Part shown: in pieces, positions 32,421-41,830 of the stretch | Numbering within the stretch: position 1 is the first letter of the stretch | Layout of the letters: each line of letters opens with the position of its first letter | NCBI GenBank assembly: GCA_947625195.1 | Contig: CANQNK010000006.1 | Coordinates: 1-64,000, forward strand | Length of the DNA stretch: 64,000 nucleotides | Reading direction: 5' to 3' | From: an uncultured Clostridia bacterium | GTDB lineage: Bacteria; Bacillota; Clostridia; Oscillospirales; Ruminococcaceae | The notes under the pieces: model-generated | The model's input: only the letters and a program-made list of their open reading frames with translations | Told to the model about the DNA's origin: nothing | Databases searched by the model: none | Made by a program: the position numbers and the translations under genes

Positions 32421-35400
32421 ATGCCAGCTATTGTCTTTTTGGGGTCTTTTGACTATTCTTGGAAAATAGGAGGATTGTGGGATTATGATGAACGTGAAGA
32501 GAAATTTGTCCAGAGAGCGTTTCAAAAAAAATATGCAGAACTGAAAAGAAAAATTTTAGATGAAAAGGTTTATGCAAAAGAAGCAGCTAAAAAATATGAT
32601 TATTACGATTATATGGCTAATGAAGAAAAATCTGTTGGTAACTTTTCGGCTACAAAAGATTTTTGTGATGACAATGACAGAACAGAATTTATAAACTTTG
32701 AAAAAAATGCTCAGTCGCTCGGACTGCCAAGATACAGAGGCGTGTGCAGTTTTGATAATAAGTTTTTAGAAGAGAATGAGGTGCTTAACCCTCTTGGACT
32801 TATTGATCACGACAAACTGCGTGATGCAGTCAGAAAATCAATGGCAGCTATGTTTGACAAAACACAAAAGATAGATAGCGACAATGTAATATGGAGTGCT
32901 TCTATACATACAAACACCGATAATATTCATGTTCACTGGCAGTTTATTGAAAAAGAAAAGAGAAAGAAAAAAGGTGCTTTGTTCAGAGATGGTGATAAAA
33001 TTGAAATTGAGGCGTTTGATAAATTCAAAACCACTATGATAAAAACGCTCACAAAACAATCGCCGTTACTGGAACTTACAAAATTCCAGAAAGATGTTTT
33101 AATTCCGTGTACTAAAGAATTGTTACAGACACCTACCGATAAGATGTTGGCGCTTAGACAACTGTTACCAAAAAACAAAAATATCTGGGAATACGGGCGA
33201 AAAGTTCTTGATGATATAAGACCTATTATTGACGAAACAGTATTATCAATAATACGAGCTGACGAAAAATCGCTTGCCAATTATTATCAGTTTCAAGATC
33301 GTCTGTCTGAAATTCGCCAAAAGTATGTTGAGTGGTTTGGTGACGGTTTCGGACATATAACCTATGTTGACAAGAAAAGCGGCGAAGTAATTACAAAATT
33401 CAGCGCTAGGACAAATATCCCACTTAGAATGTATAACAATTATGCTTTTGCTCTGAAAAAAGAATTAGGCAACGCCCTTCTAAAGCATATGAGAAATTTA
33501 CCGGATGAAAGTTTTCATTCTGATAACAAAAAACTTGCTACATTAAACATTGAGTTATATCATATGCCTATTAACGATGCTGACATAGATGTTGATACAA
33601 ATACTATTGATGATATTACCTCAGATTCCTTTAATATCAAAACTGATAAGGTAAAAATCAATTTGCCTGAAATGAATCTGCACACAGTAGACTTTCGCGA
33701 TGAGAATTATACAACCGCAAAAGAGTTTATCAGAAAATCTCAAAATGCAAAGAAAGAAGATGATGAAAAACGATCTCTTTTTGAATCTGCGATAAGATGT
33801 TACAGCAAATCAGCTGAGAATGGCAATATAGTTTCTGCATTACAACTTGCAAAGTATTATAAGCACGGTCACAAGTATTTAGAACAAAACGAGGAGTATG
33901 GTGATTTGATATATTCATCTTGCTATTACGCTATATCCAGTTTACTATTATTATCTAAGGACACACCTAAATTTGAATTTCTTAATGATTGGTGTTCTTA
34001 TAGGATCGGAATGCTGCTTCAAAACGGTGACGGCATAACCAAAGATGATAAGGAAGCTTTGAATATGTTTTTATCAAACAATTCGTCTATGTGTCGTTAC
34101 GCAGCAGCAAGTATTTATTATCGTGGGACTGAACACATTGACAAATCATATATCAAAGCTTTGGATTTATTAAAAGATGTGAATGATAACCCGTATGCGT
34201 CTATGATCAAGGGAAACATTTATACATACGGAGATCAATTATTACAGCCAGATTCTTTCAAAGCTAAGGAGGAGTACAGTAATGCTCTACGATTATTCCT
34301 TGAGATAAAGGATAAATCAGAGTACGATAATTATAATATCGGCAAAATCTACTATAAAGGCTTAAGCGGTGAAAAGAATATTGATTTGGCTGTTGAATAT
34401 CTGCAGAAAGCTGAACAGGAAAACAATGTAGATGCTACTGAACTACTCGGCAGCATTTTTCTTTTTGAACCATTATACGAAAATTATAGGGCTAAGGGCA
34501 TTGAGCTAATGCTAAAAGCCAAACAACAAAAGAGCAAAAGCGCTGCTTTTGAACTTGGAAAATATTATTTACAAATTGGCAACATAGAAAGCGCTGTAGA
34601 TAATCTAATGTATGCGTCTGTTACAGATAATAACATAAACGCACAGTATAAACTGGGTAAGCTTTTATACGAACAGAACGATACTTTACAGGCAAAAACT
34701 TACCTTACGATGGCGGCAAACCAAAACAACAGTTACGCAGAATACTTACTCGGTAAAATTGCACTTGGCGAAAGCGACTACCCTACTGCCGAGGCATTGT
34801 TTTTGAAATCCGCATTACATGATAACGATAATGCTATGTATGCTCTTGGCAAAATGTATTTACAACAAGGCGAAGAATCAAAAGCTGTCAAATGGCTTAC
34901 CATATCTGCTAACAAGAATAACAACAAATTTGCTCAGTATGCACTCGGTAAATACTATGCTGATAACGGGATTATAGAGTGTGGTAAAGAGTATCTGTTG
35001 CGATCAGCAGATAACGGTTTCTCAACTGCATTGTACAAGTTAGCGTTAATCGAAAATAGGAAACAAAACTACCCCGATGCTATTTACTATCTTACACAAT
35101 ATCTTAAGTCAAATCCGGATAATAAAGACAACGGTACTTCTTTACACATACTTGGCAAGTTGTATATAAAGGTCAAAGATTATGATAAAGCTTCTGCTTG
35201 TCTTACTATGTCAATAGCTGACGGTTGTAAAGAAGCCAGATATACACTCGGAAAGTTGTATACTCAGAAGGATCACTTCTTCCCTTCCCTAGCGTTACCC
35301 CTGCTTAAACAATCTGCTGATGAGGATAACAATACTCACGCACAAATGACACTTGGTCTGCTTTACCTGAATTACTTTCACAATCCTGTGCTCGCAAAAA

Positions 35401-35633
35401 AATATATTGATAAAGCTTATGAAAACAGATTAAGTAAAAAACAATACATTGGAAAACGCTTCAAACCTCGTTCCCATATAGTTAATGCCTCTGCATTGTC
35501 AATAGCCAGGCGGGTCAGAATTGTCGCTGAAATTCAAACACAGAAGCTTATAAATGAATTTGAGCGAACATTTAACGAAAATGTCGAACGGCGAAAATGG
35601 GAAAACGAACACAATCAAACAATATCAATTTAG
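32421..35633 (+). CDS. MobP3-like relaxase fused to Sel1-like repeats
   Basis: AAAGGGAGGTG precedes ATG 32421. The 1070-residue protein has an N-terminal relaxase domain (about 1-330) with the histidine triad His163, His170 and His172 (His-Thr-Asn-Thr-Asp-Asn-Ile-His-Val-His-Trp), the metal site of MobP-type relaxases. Asp-Tyr and Tyr-Tyr-Asp-Tyr-Met segments near residues 11 and 52-57 may hold the nicking tyrosine. Residues about 430-1020 are a long array of Sel1/TPR-like repeats (Ala-x-x-x-Leu-Gly-Lys-x-Tyr, about a dozen). It nicks oriT, stays on the 5' end and is carried by VirD4. The repeat array probably scaffolds protein contacts with the coupling protein or recipient factors. Confidence 0.85.
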   Translation: MPAIVFLGSFDYSWKIGGLWDYDEREEKFVQRAFQKKYAELKRKILDEKVYAKEAAKKYDYYDYMANEEKSVGNFSATKDFCDDNDRTEFINFEKNAQSLGLPRYRGVCSFDNKFLEENEVLNPLGLIDHDKLRDAVRKSMAAMFDKTQKIDSDNVIWSASIHTNTDNIHVHWQFIEKEKRKKKGALFRDGDKIEIEAFDKFKTTMIKTLTKQSPLLELTKFQKDVLIPCTKELLQTPTDKMLALRQLLPKNKNIWEYGRKVLDDIRPIIDETVLSIIRADEKSLANYYQFQDRLSEIRQKYVEWFGDGFGHITYVDKKSGEVITKFSARTNIPLRMYNNYAFALKKELGNALLKHMRNLPDESFHSDNKKLATLNIELYHMPINDADIDVDTNTIDDITSDSFNIKTDKVKINLPEMNLHTVDFRDENYTTAKEFIRKSQNAKKEDDEKRSLFESAIRCYSKSAENGNIVSALQLAKYYKHGHKYLEQNEEYGDLIYSSCYYAISSLLLLSKDTPKFEFLNDWCSYRIGMLLQNGDGITKDDKEALNMFLSNNSSMCRYAAASIYYRGTEHIDKSYIKALDLLKDVNDNPYASMIKGNIYTYGDQLLQPDSFKAKEEYSNALRLFLEIKDKSEYDNYNIGKIYYKGLSGEKNIDLAVEYLQKAEQENNVDATELLGSIFLFEPLYENYRAKGIELMLKAKQQKSKSAAFELGKYYLQIGNIESAVDNLMYASVTDNNINAQYKLGKLLYEQNDTLQAKTYLTMAANQNNSYAEYLLGKIALGESDYPTAEALFLKSALHDNDNAMYALGKMYLQQGEESKAVKWLTISANKNNNKFAQYALGKYYADNGIIECGKEYLLRSADNGFSTALYKLALIENRKQNYPDAIYYLTQYLKSNPDNKDNGTSLHILGKLYIKVKDYDKASACLTMSIADGCKEARYTLGKLYTQKDHFFPSLALPLLKQSADEDNNTHAQMTLGLLYLNYFHNPVLAKKYIDKAYENRLSKKQYIGKRFKPRSHIVNASALSIARRVRIVAEIQTQKLINEFERTFNENVERRKWENEHNQTISI

Positions 35634-35651
35634 TGGGACTTTTAGTCCCAC
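35633..35651 (+). repeat. Dispersed GTGGGACT hairpin, copy 6
   Basis: GTGGGACT-TTT-AGTCCCAC. The relaxase stop codon overlaps its first bases. Confidence 0.85.
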
Positions 35652-35673
35652 ATATTTTTATGGAGGTAAAATT

Positions 35674-38469
35674 ATGAAGAAAATTTTTGATAGTCTACGA
35701 AAAAAAATTACACACTCAGCAAAAACAATTTTACTGTTTGCTTTTATGTTTTTACTTGCCTGGGTTACTCTGTCATTTTTAACTAACTTTGTTACAGACT
35801 TGTGGCGCTGCATCGGAATTGGAAGCCTTGCAACATTAGCACCAATCACTATTTCAACCTTTTTTGTTCCAAAGAAATCCGTTATTATTCATCTTTGTCT
35901 TGTCTTTATTATTGCTTTTGCTATTACACTTCGTGTTCAAATGATCAAACGCAGCAAAAACAAAGACATAATGGGAGCTGAGCGTACAGGAAAGCCGTCT
36001 GATTTTATTGACCAGCCTCATGTTCGTAAGGTGGATGAAAGGCACTTGGAAAATGCTGAAAATATGGGATTAGTTCTTGCAAGGTACGGACATATATTAT
36101 ACTATGATACATCCACAACAAATGTATTGTGTATTGGCTCTACTCGTTCAGGCAAGACACAGTATTTTATTCTGCAAACTATTCACAATATTATTCATTC
36201 AAAGGACAAACAACATCTGGTTATCAACGATCCAAAAGGCGAAATATTCGCTAACACTTACAACTCTTTGAAGAAACAAGGATATACAGTACACACCCTA
36301 AATCTTAGAGACACTAATATGTCCGAACTCTGGAATGCTTTTCAAAACATCATTGATGATTATGTAGAAATGAGAAAATCTAATTCTGACGATCTCAGCA
36401 GAATAAACACTAAGATAGCAACATTGACATTACTGTTTACCTATAACGACAAATCTGATCCTATCTGGCCGCAATCAGCTCAGTCGCTTTTTAAAGCTAT
36501 CATTCTTCTTTTACTTGAAATAGGATACGATAACAATGAACTTGATAAGCTTAATCTGTATAGCTTATACACATTCTTCATTGAATTTGTAGGACACGAG
36601 GAAAAATGGAAGACAACGCCCGGAGACGCTAACTTCACGACACACAAGGCTTTGACCGAGTTGTTTGAGGCTCTGCCTGCCGGATCAGCAGCTAAGAACG
36701 CTTACGGAACTGTAAAACTGGCATCCGGTGAAATGCTTACATCAATACTTGCAACGCTATCGTCAAATATCTCACTATTCGGAGAAGATGTTGGAATACA
36801 AAAGGTAACCTCCGGAAACGAAATCAATCTCAAGGAATTGCTTTCTGATGATAAACCTTGTGCGATCTTCTTGATTGTTCCTGACGATAATCCATCAAGA
36901 CACAGTTTAGCGTCTCTTTTTGTTACACAGTGCTATGAGGTTTTAGTAGATCATACATCAAACTACAAGCTATGCCCGGAACGTAAACTTAAAAAACGAG
37001 TGAATTTCATCCTTGATGAGTTTGGAAATATGCCTGTTATTCCTAATTTTGGAAACATTATCACTGTTTGTTTAGGAAGGAATATATTGTTTTACCTCGC
37101 TGTCCAATCATTATCGCAGATTGAGACTAAGTATGGACAAAGTGCTGCAACTATTACATCAAACTGCGGCAACATTGTATATGTTTATACTAATGATCAG
37201 GGCACAAACGAACATATGTCAAATATGCTGGGTCAGATGACCGGTGAATACGAAACATATAACGGTGCGCTAACCGCATTTATGTTTGAGCAGCGTCATC
37301 AGAATTACACCGGACGAGCTATTAAGACAGCTGCCGAACTCGGCAGAATGGATACAGGGTACTTATTGGTAAAGCCGCAGCGTATGTACGGATTTATTAC
37401 TAAGTTTGAACCGTTTTACAAAAAGCATCTTCCCGAAAAAAGTGTTGAAGCTATTTATCCGGAACGCCATATTATTCTTAAAGACACGCTGTTTAATCTT
37501 TGGTATGGTTGGGATATATTCTTTAAACGAAAGTTAAAGCTCGATTATAACTCAACCGAAGATACGATAGCAGATGAAATTATAAATGTCAAAAAGGAAT
37601 TAGGACTTCCTTTTAAAAGAAAGCTTATTCCTGCCGATACAATAATCATTTATGTTTTGACAATAAAAGATATTTACTCGGAAATTACTCCGGAGCGTGC
37701 AAAAAAGAAGCTGATTATTCTTGACGGCAAATACAACAAAATCATTGAAACCACTATAAACGATATAATGCTGAGCGAGGATGAGAATGTATCACAATGT
37801 AACGAAATCAAAAAAATCATATCCCGGTACACAGATTTGATATTTTTTAACCGTCAGGCTGTAAGTCTTGTGGCTGCACTTATTCTTAATGAAGTTACAG
37901 AAAGTCAGAATATAGTCTCTATTTTTGATGATAACCGAGTTTATGAGTATTCAAATCCCAGAAACCTTACAGTAGATAACATCTGTAAACAGTTTAATGC
38001 GAATCCGGATAATGATATTGAAGCAGCTCAGGCACTATTGGCATTTACATTTGCAATGAACGATATGCCTGATGAAGCAAATAAATGTCCGGCTATTACT
38101 GCTAATGATGATGAATCAGAAAACGGAGAAGAGTTTGCTGCTCCTCGTGATTTTGTCCCAACGGATTTGCAAAACGGCGCTGATGAGGACAGCGATCCTC
38201 TGGCGTCGCCTAAAGCTAATCGTGTTATTCCTAAATCAAATATCACTGTAAACAACATTGATGTTTTGTTGTATTTGATTGCAACCAAGACCGAGAACGA
38301 AATATACAATTTAATTGAGGTCGGTTCTGAAGTTCAGGCAATAAATCTTATTTACACTACTGCTAAAAGACTGGATACTATCACACCGGATGAAAGCAAC
38401 CTATTAGTAAAATACATTACTAAAACTATCAGAGAAAGGAGAATAAATACTAATGAAAATAAGAAGTAA
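35674..38469 (+). CDS. VirD4-type coupling protein
   Basis: The frame is open from 35554 inside the relaxase gene, but GGAGGT (35662-35667) fits ATG 35674 (931 residues). Three hydrophobic helices (about 17-42, 45-62, 70-87) anchor it. Walker A is Gly-Ser-Thr-Arg-Ser-Gly-Lys-Thr at 155-162, followed by Asn-Asp-Pro-Lys-Gly-Glu. Walker B is Phe-Ile-Leu-Asp-Glu-Phe-Gly-Asn at about 445-452. These are VirD4/TraG-type motifs. The C-terminal 330 residues are an extra, mostly helical extension. It couples the relaxase-DNA complex to the channel. Confidence 0.92.
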   Translation: MKKIFDSLRKKITHSAKTILLFAFMFLLAWVTLSFLTNFVTDLWRCIGIGSLATLAPITISTFFVPKKSVIIHLCLVFIIAFAITLRVQMIKRSKNKDIMGAERTGKPSDFIDQPHVRKVDERHLENAENMGLVLARYGHILYYDTSTTNVLCIGSTRSGKTQYFILQTIHNIIHSKDKQHLVINDPKGEIFANTYNSLKKQGYTVHTLNLRDTNMSELWNAFQNIIDDYVEMRKSNSDDLSRINTKIATLTLLFTYNDKSDPIWPQSAQSLFKAIILLLLEIGYDNNELDKLNLYSLYTFFIEFVGHEEKWKTTPGDANFTTHKALTELFEALPAGSAAKNAYGTVKLASGEMLTSILATLSSNISLFGEDVGIQKVTSGNEINLKELLSDDKPCAIFLIVPDDNPSRHSLASLFVTQCYEVLVDHTSNYKLCPERKLKKRVNFILDEFGNMPVIPNFGNIITVCLGRNILFYLAVQSLSQIETKYGQSAATITSNCGNIVYVYTNDQGTNEHMSNMLGQMTGEYETYNGALTAFMFEQRHQNYTGRAIKTAAELGRMDTGYLLVKPQRMYGFITKFEPFYKKHLPEKSVEAIYPERHIILKDTLFNLWYGWDIFFKRKLKLDYNSTEDTIADEIINVKKELGLPFKRKLIPADTIIIYVLTIKDIYSEITPERAKKKLIILDGKYNKIIETTINDIMLSEDENVSQCNEIKKIISRYTDLIFFNRQAVSLVAALILNEVTESQNIVSIFDDNRVYEYSNPRNLTVDNICKQFNANPDNDIEAAQALLAFTFAMNDMPDEANKCPAITANDDESENGEEFAAPRDFVPTDLQNGADEDSDPLASPKANRVIPKSNITVNNIDVLLYLIATKTENEIYNLIEVGSEVQAINLIYTTAKRLDTITPDESNLLVKYITKTIRERRINTNENKK

Positions 38470-38983
38470 AACTAAAAAGCTTATTTGCTTTGCAGTCTGT
38501 ATGTTACTGTTTTTAGGACTATGTTTATCTTTTGTATTTATGAATGTCTCGTCATTATCATCGTATTTGTTTTTGGCATTCTTAATACTGTTATTTTTGG
38601 GCGCATATTTTGTTAATAGGTACATTATGAATTCTGACACACTACCAGTCTTAAAATTCAAGGACGATATTTTAAAAATTGTTTCTTTTGATGCCAAAGT
38701 TAAGACAGTATTCAGAATTTACTATGAGGACATAATAACAGCAATGATCAACCAAAAAGGTTGTTTAGTTGTTATATTTAAAAGTGGTGGCAAATCAAAT
38801 TGTATCTGCATAAAAAATGGCTCTGCAAAAGAAAAAATCACCCATTCTTATGTCTCTCCACCTATTCCGCCTGACTCTGAGTTAGCAAATTATATAGTCG
38901 ATAACAAGTTTTATGAGATCACATTGTCTAAACGGTATTACAAGAAATATACAAAGGTACTTAAAAAGAAGAAGTGGGACTAA
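38453..38983 (+). CDS. Small membrane protein at the ICE end
   Basis: ATG 38453 overlaps the VirD4 gene by 17 bases (GAAAGGAG inside its end). The 176-residue product has two closely spaced hydrophobic helices (about 10-33 and 36-57) and a soluble C-terminal domain with a Lys-rich end, resembling PH-like YcxB-type or unknown ICE proteins. No firm family. It is the last gene of the element. Its end overlaps hairpin copy 7. Confidence 0.6.
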   Translation: MKIRSKTKKLICFAVCMLLFLGLCLSFVFMNVSSLSSYLFLAFLILLFLGAYFVNRYIMNSDTLPVLKFKDDILKIVSFDAKVKTVFRIYYEDIITAMINQKGCLVVIFKSGGKSNCICIKNGSAKEKITHSYVSPPIPPDSELANYIVDNKFYEITLSKRYYKKYTKVLKKKKWD

Positions 38984-38998
38984 AAGTCCCACTTTGTT
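38973..38998 (+). repeat. Dispersed GTGGGACT hairpin, copy 7
   Basis: GTGGGACT-AAA-AGTCCCAC followed by TTTGTTTT, overlapping the last codons of the last ICE gene. Here it looks like a working terminator. Confidence 0.85.
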
Positions 38999-39028
38999 TT
39001 GCACTGTGTAAGATTACTGAAATTTCTA

Positions 39029-39057
39029 TTGACAAGTCGTAAATATTGTGGTAAAAT
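39029..39057 (+). promoter_or_regulatory. tRNA-Ser promoter
   Basis: TTGACA (39029-39034), 17-base spacer, TAAAAT (39052-39057), 58 bases before the tRNA. It marks intact chromosome to the right of the ICE. Confidence 0.8.
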
Positions 39058-39115
39058 AATCATGGGATATGTATCCCTTAGCTTTATAAGCAGACATAGC
39101 TTATATGTATATAAT

Positions 39116-39207
<92 letters not shown>

Positions 39208-39215
39208 AGCAATAA

Positions 39216-39245
39216 AGCCCCGAAAAATCGGGGCTGTTTTTGTTT
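39216..39245 (+). terminator. tRNA-Ser terminator
   Basis: AGCCCCGA (39216-39223) pairs with TCGGGGCT (39228-39235), followed by a T run. Confidence 0.85.
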
Positions 39246-39333
39246 ATACCTGCAACGGGTCTGCAATCTGAATATAATAAAAATCCCTCATTAGATATAT
39301 CAGAGCTGTTTAAAAATCAGTCGAGCAAATCTC

Positions 39334-39362
39334 TTGCAAAATGTGTAAAGCTGTGCTAAAAT
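39334..39362 (+). promoter_or_regulatory. purC promoter
   Basis: TTGCAA (39334-39339), 17-base spacer, TAAAAT (39357-39362), 35 bases before purC. Confidence 0.65.
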
Positions 39363-39397
39363 GGTTTTATCGACAGCAATGGAAAGGAAATGTTAGA

Positions 39398-40243
39398 ATG
39401 AAAAAAATCATCAGCGGAAAAGTAAGAGAAGTATACGATCTTGAAAACGGGCAACTGGTTATAGTTACTACCGACAGAATTTCGGCATTTGATGTGATAT
39501 TGCCTACCGAGATACCCGACAAGGGAAAGGTTTTAAATCAGATGTCGCTTTTCTGGTTTGATTACGTAAAGGATATAATCCCAAATCACATAATCTCAAG
39601 CGACTTGAAAGATATGCCGAAGGAGTTTCAGAGGCCCGAGTACGAAGGCAGAACTATTCTGGTCAAGAAGCTTAAAATGCTCAGCTATGAGTTTATTGTA
39701 CGAGGATATATGTTCGGAAGTATGTGGGAGGCGTACAAGAAAGGCGAAGAATTCTGCGGACATAAGTTTGATAAAGAGTATCAACAGGCGCAGAAGCTTG
39801 ATGAGCCGATGTTCACCCCATCAACAAAAGCAAGCGAAGGACACGATATCTATGTGAGCTATGAGAGTATGGCTCAAAATATCGGCACGGAGCTTGCCCA
39901 AAAAGTAAAAGATGTATCGATCAGGCTTTACAACAAGTGCTTTGAATACGCAAAGAAGCACGGTATCATTTTGGTAGACACAAAGTTTGAGTTTGGAATG
40001 GATGAAAACGGTGTGCTCACCATAGCGGACGAGCTTTTCACTCCGGATTCATCACGCTTCTGGGATGCAGATGAGTATAAAATCGGCACAAGCCCCAAGA
40101 GCTTTGACAAGCAGTTTGTGCGCGACTGGCTAAAGGAAATGGGCATTGACGGAAAGGAAGGCATAAAGCCGCTTCCAAAGGATGTCGTAGATAACACAAG
40201 CCGCATTTACAAAGAAGGACTTTCAAGACTAAAAGGCGAATAA
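39398..40243 (+). CDS. purC: Phosphoribosylaminoimidazole-succinocarboxamide synthase (SAICAR synthetase)
   Basis: An in-frame start at 39341 would include the promoter -10 box; GGAAAGGAAA (39381-39390) fits ATG 39398 (281 residues). The protein shows the PurC signature: Gly-Lys-Val-Arg-Glu-Val-Tyr-Asp at the start, Thr-Asp-Arg-Ile-Ser-Ala-Phe-Asp, Val-Arg-Gly-Tyr-Met-Phe-Gly-Ser, and Leu-x-Asp-Glu-Leu-Phe-Thr-Pro-Asp-Ser-Ser-Arg-Phe. It ligates aspartate to CAIR using ATP in step 8 of purine synthesis (eukaryote-length form of the enzyme). It stands alone, without other pur genes. Confidence 0.95.
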   Translation: MKKIISGKVREVYDLENGQLVIVTTDRISAFDVILPTEIPDKGKVLNQMSLFWFDYVKDIIPNHIISSDLKDMPKEFQRPEYEGRTILVKKLKMLSYEFIVRGYMFGSMWEAYKKGEEFCGHKFDKEYQQAQKLDEPMFTPSTKASEGHDIYVSYESMAQNIGTELAQKVKDVSIRLYNKCFEYAKKHGIILVDTKFEFGMDENGVLTIADELFTPDSSRFWDADEYKIGTSPKSFDKQFVRDWLKEMGIDGKEGIKPLPKDVVDNTSRIYKEGLSRLKGE

Positions 40244-40260
40244 ATTCATATGGTATAATA

Positions 40261-40292
40261 AAATCCGGCAGATAAAATAATCTGTCGGATTT
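40261..40292. terminator. Bidirectional terminator between purC and the MFS gene
   Basis: AAATCCGGCAGAT (40261-40273) pairs with ATCTGTCGGATTT (40280-40292), with one wobble. A and T tracts on both sides serve the two converging genes. Confidence 0.75.
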
Positions 40293-40293
40293 A

Positions 40294-41466
40294 TCATTTG
40301 TCAGTGTTTATTCTTAAAAAAGCTGTGCCTATTACCATTACCGCAGGAAATATAACCGCTGCCAGAAGTCCGGTTTTAAGATTTGCCGAGGCATCTCCCA
40401 CAAAGCCCGCTAAGGCAGGACCTGCCGTGCACCCTACATCCCCTGCAAGGGCAAGTACTGCAAACAACGCCGTGCCTCCCTGCTCAAAGCGCCTTGCGGC
40501 AAGGCTGTAAGTACCCGGCCACATTATTCCGACCGAAAGTCCACAAAAAGCACAGCCTATAAGCGATAAAACCGGAACCGAAGCAAACACAGCGGTAAAA
40601 TAGCTTATCACGCACAAAATCCCGCTGCCTAATATAAAGTATCTTAAGTTCATTTTAGCGCCGAAAATTCCATACACGGTTCTTGATATTCCCATCAGAG
40701 CGGCAAATGCACAAGGGCCAAGCAGGTCTCCGAACGTTTTTGATACCCCTATACCCTCCTCAGCGAACAGCGACGCCCACTGGCTCATAGCGAGCTCGCT
40801 TGCGCCGGCGCATATCATAAGAATTATAAACAACCAGAACGCCTTTTTGCAAAACAGCTTTTTAACCGGCACCGACTCGCCGTTTTCGTTCAGGTGCCTT
40901 ATGGGAACTTTGCAAAAAAAGAATACATTGAAAAGCGGAATAATTGCCCAGATAAAAGGCAAGAATCTCCATTCACCTGCGCCGAAAAGGCTGAAGTATA
41001 TCGTTGAGAGCAGCACCACCAATACCTGACCCCAGCAGTAAAATGAATGCAGAAGGCTCATAGCAGACTCCTTTTCGTCACCGGGAAGCGCCTCTACAAC
41101 AGGAGAAATAACGACCTCCGTAAGACCTCCCCCTATTGCGCACACCGCCGAACAAATCAAAAGTCCCGCATAGGGTGAAATAACAAACGGCAAAACGCCG
41201 TACCCCACAAGACCTGCCGCAGCTAATATATGGGCGATCAAACAAGCGAATCTGTAGCCGATTCTGTCTACGCATCTGGCTGCTATTAAGTCAGTAATTA
41301 TCTGGACGCCGAAGTTTGTTGTTATAAGAACACTTATCCTGTCAAGCGATAGAGAAAACTCCCTTTGAAAAGAAACAAACAAAAGCGGTGCTAAATTGTT
41401 CACTATCGCCTGAGTGACGTATCCTATGTAGGCAGCATATTTGGTATGTTTGTATGTTAATGCCAT
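40294..41466 (-). CDS. MFS transporter, fucose-permease-like
   Basis: An in-frame upstream start (41481) exists, but GGAGGA just before ATG 41466 decides the start (390 residues). About twelve hydrophobic segments cover the length. An Asp-Leu-Ile-Ala-Ala-Arg-x-x-Asp-Arg-Ile-Gly-Tyr-Arg stretch after helix 2 is the MFS loop motif, and Gly-Leu-Ser-Val-Gly-Ile-Met-Trp-Pro resembles the sugar (FucP/NarK-like) branch. The substrate is unknown. It is convergent with purC and follows a DUF6774 gene on the same strand. Confidence 0.82.
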   Translation of the reverse strand: MALTYKHTKYAAYIGYVTQAIVNNLAPLLFVSFQREFSLSLDRISVLITTNFGVQIITDLIAARCVDRIGYRFACLIAHILAAAGLVGYGVLPFVISPYAGLLICSAVCAIGGGLTEVVISPVVEALPGDEKESAMSLLHSFYCWGQVLVVLLSTIYFSLFGAGEWRFLPFIWAIIPLFNVFFFCKVPIRHLNENGESVPVKKLFCKKAFWLFIILMICAGASELAMSQWASLFAEEGIGVSKTFGDLLGPCAFAALMGISRTVYGIFGAKMNLRYFILGSGILCVISYFTAVFASVPVLSLIGCAFCGLSVGIMWPGTYSLAARRFEQGGTALFAVLALAGDVGCTAGPALAGFVGDASANLKTGLLAAVIFPAVMVIGTAFLRINTDK

Positions 41467-41502
41467 GATTCCTCCGTGCATATGTACAAAATCCCGCGCT
41501 TG

Positions 41503-41685
41503 TCAGCCGCAGGATTTTTTATTTTCAGTAGTATTGCAAAGCTCTCTTTGTGCGGCGATGGTTTCAAGCGTGTCGCCGAGCTGAGTAAAAACAGCACCGA
41601 TAAGAGAAAGCTCTGCGTTATCAAATCTTGCCGCAATTGTATTTGCAAGCGCAGTTACAGCTGCGGTAATTTCACAGGCATTCAT
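41503..41685 (-). CDS. DUF6774-type small protein
   Basis: The start has AAAGGAATG upstream. The 60-residue sequence is Ala-rich with Ile-Ala-Ala-Arg and Phe-Thr-Gln-Leu-Gly-Asp-Thr-Leu-Glu-Thr-Ile, a pattern I recall for the short DUF6774 proteins of Ruminococcaceae and relatives. Two helices are predicted and no membrane segment. Role unknown. A hairpin (about 41489-41517) between it and the MFS gene may end its transcript. Confidence 0.65.
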   Translation of the reverse strand: MNACEITAAVTALANTIAARFDNAELSLIGAVFTQLGDTLETIAAQRELCNTTENKKSCG

Positions 41686-41830
41686 ACAATCATTCCTTTA
41701 GTTTTTATTATATTGTATGATGTTTTTGCCTAGTGGGTTAAGACAATATAAATTGTATCATAGGTATATTTGAATGTCAATACAGTCAAATCGGGAAAAG
41801 GCATATAGTTTCTGCCCTTTCCCGATAAGG

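Larger units (their letters stand above)
1..38993 (+). mobile_element. Integrative conjugative element (left end beyond window)
   Basis: A nearly continuous plus-strand block carries a replication initiator-like protein, DUF3991/Toprim protein, VirB2/VirB6/VirB3/VirB4-like channel proteins, SSBs, relaxosome accessory proteins, a MobP3-like relaxase and a VirD4 coupling protein, which together form a Gram-positive conjugation module. The left 16 kb is accessory cargo with decayed genes. The last ICE gene ends at 38983, followed by a copy of the element's dispersed hairpin (38973-38993), and the chromosomal tRNA-Ser promoter starts at 39029. The right boundary therefore lies in about 38994-39028. 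No integrase, excisionase or clear att repeat is visible, so the left end is probably outside the window. VirD4 resembles the CD1115-type coupling proteins of Tn1549/CTn-like elements; this family link is inferred. Confidence 0.85.
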
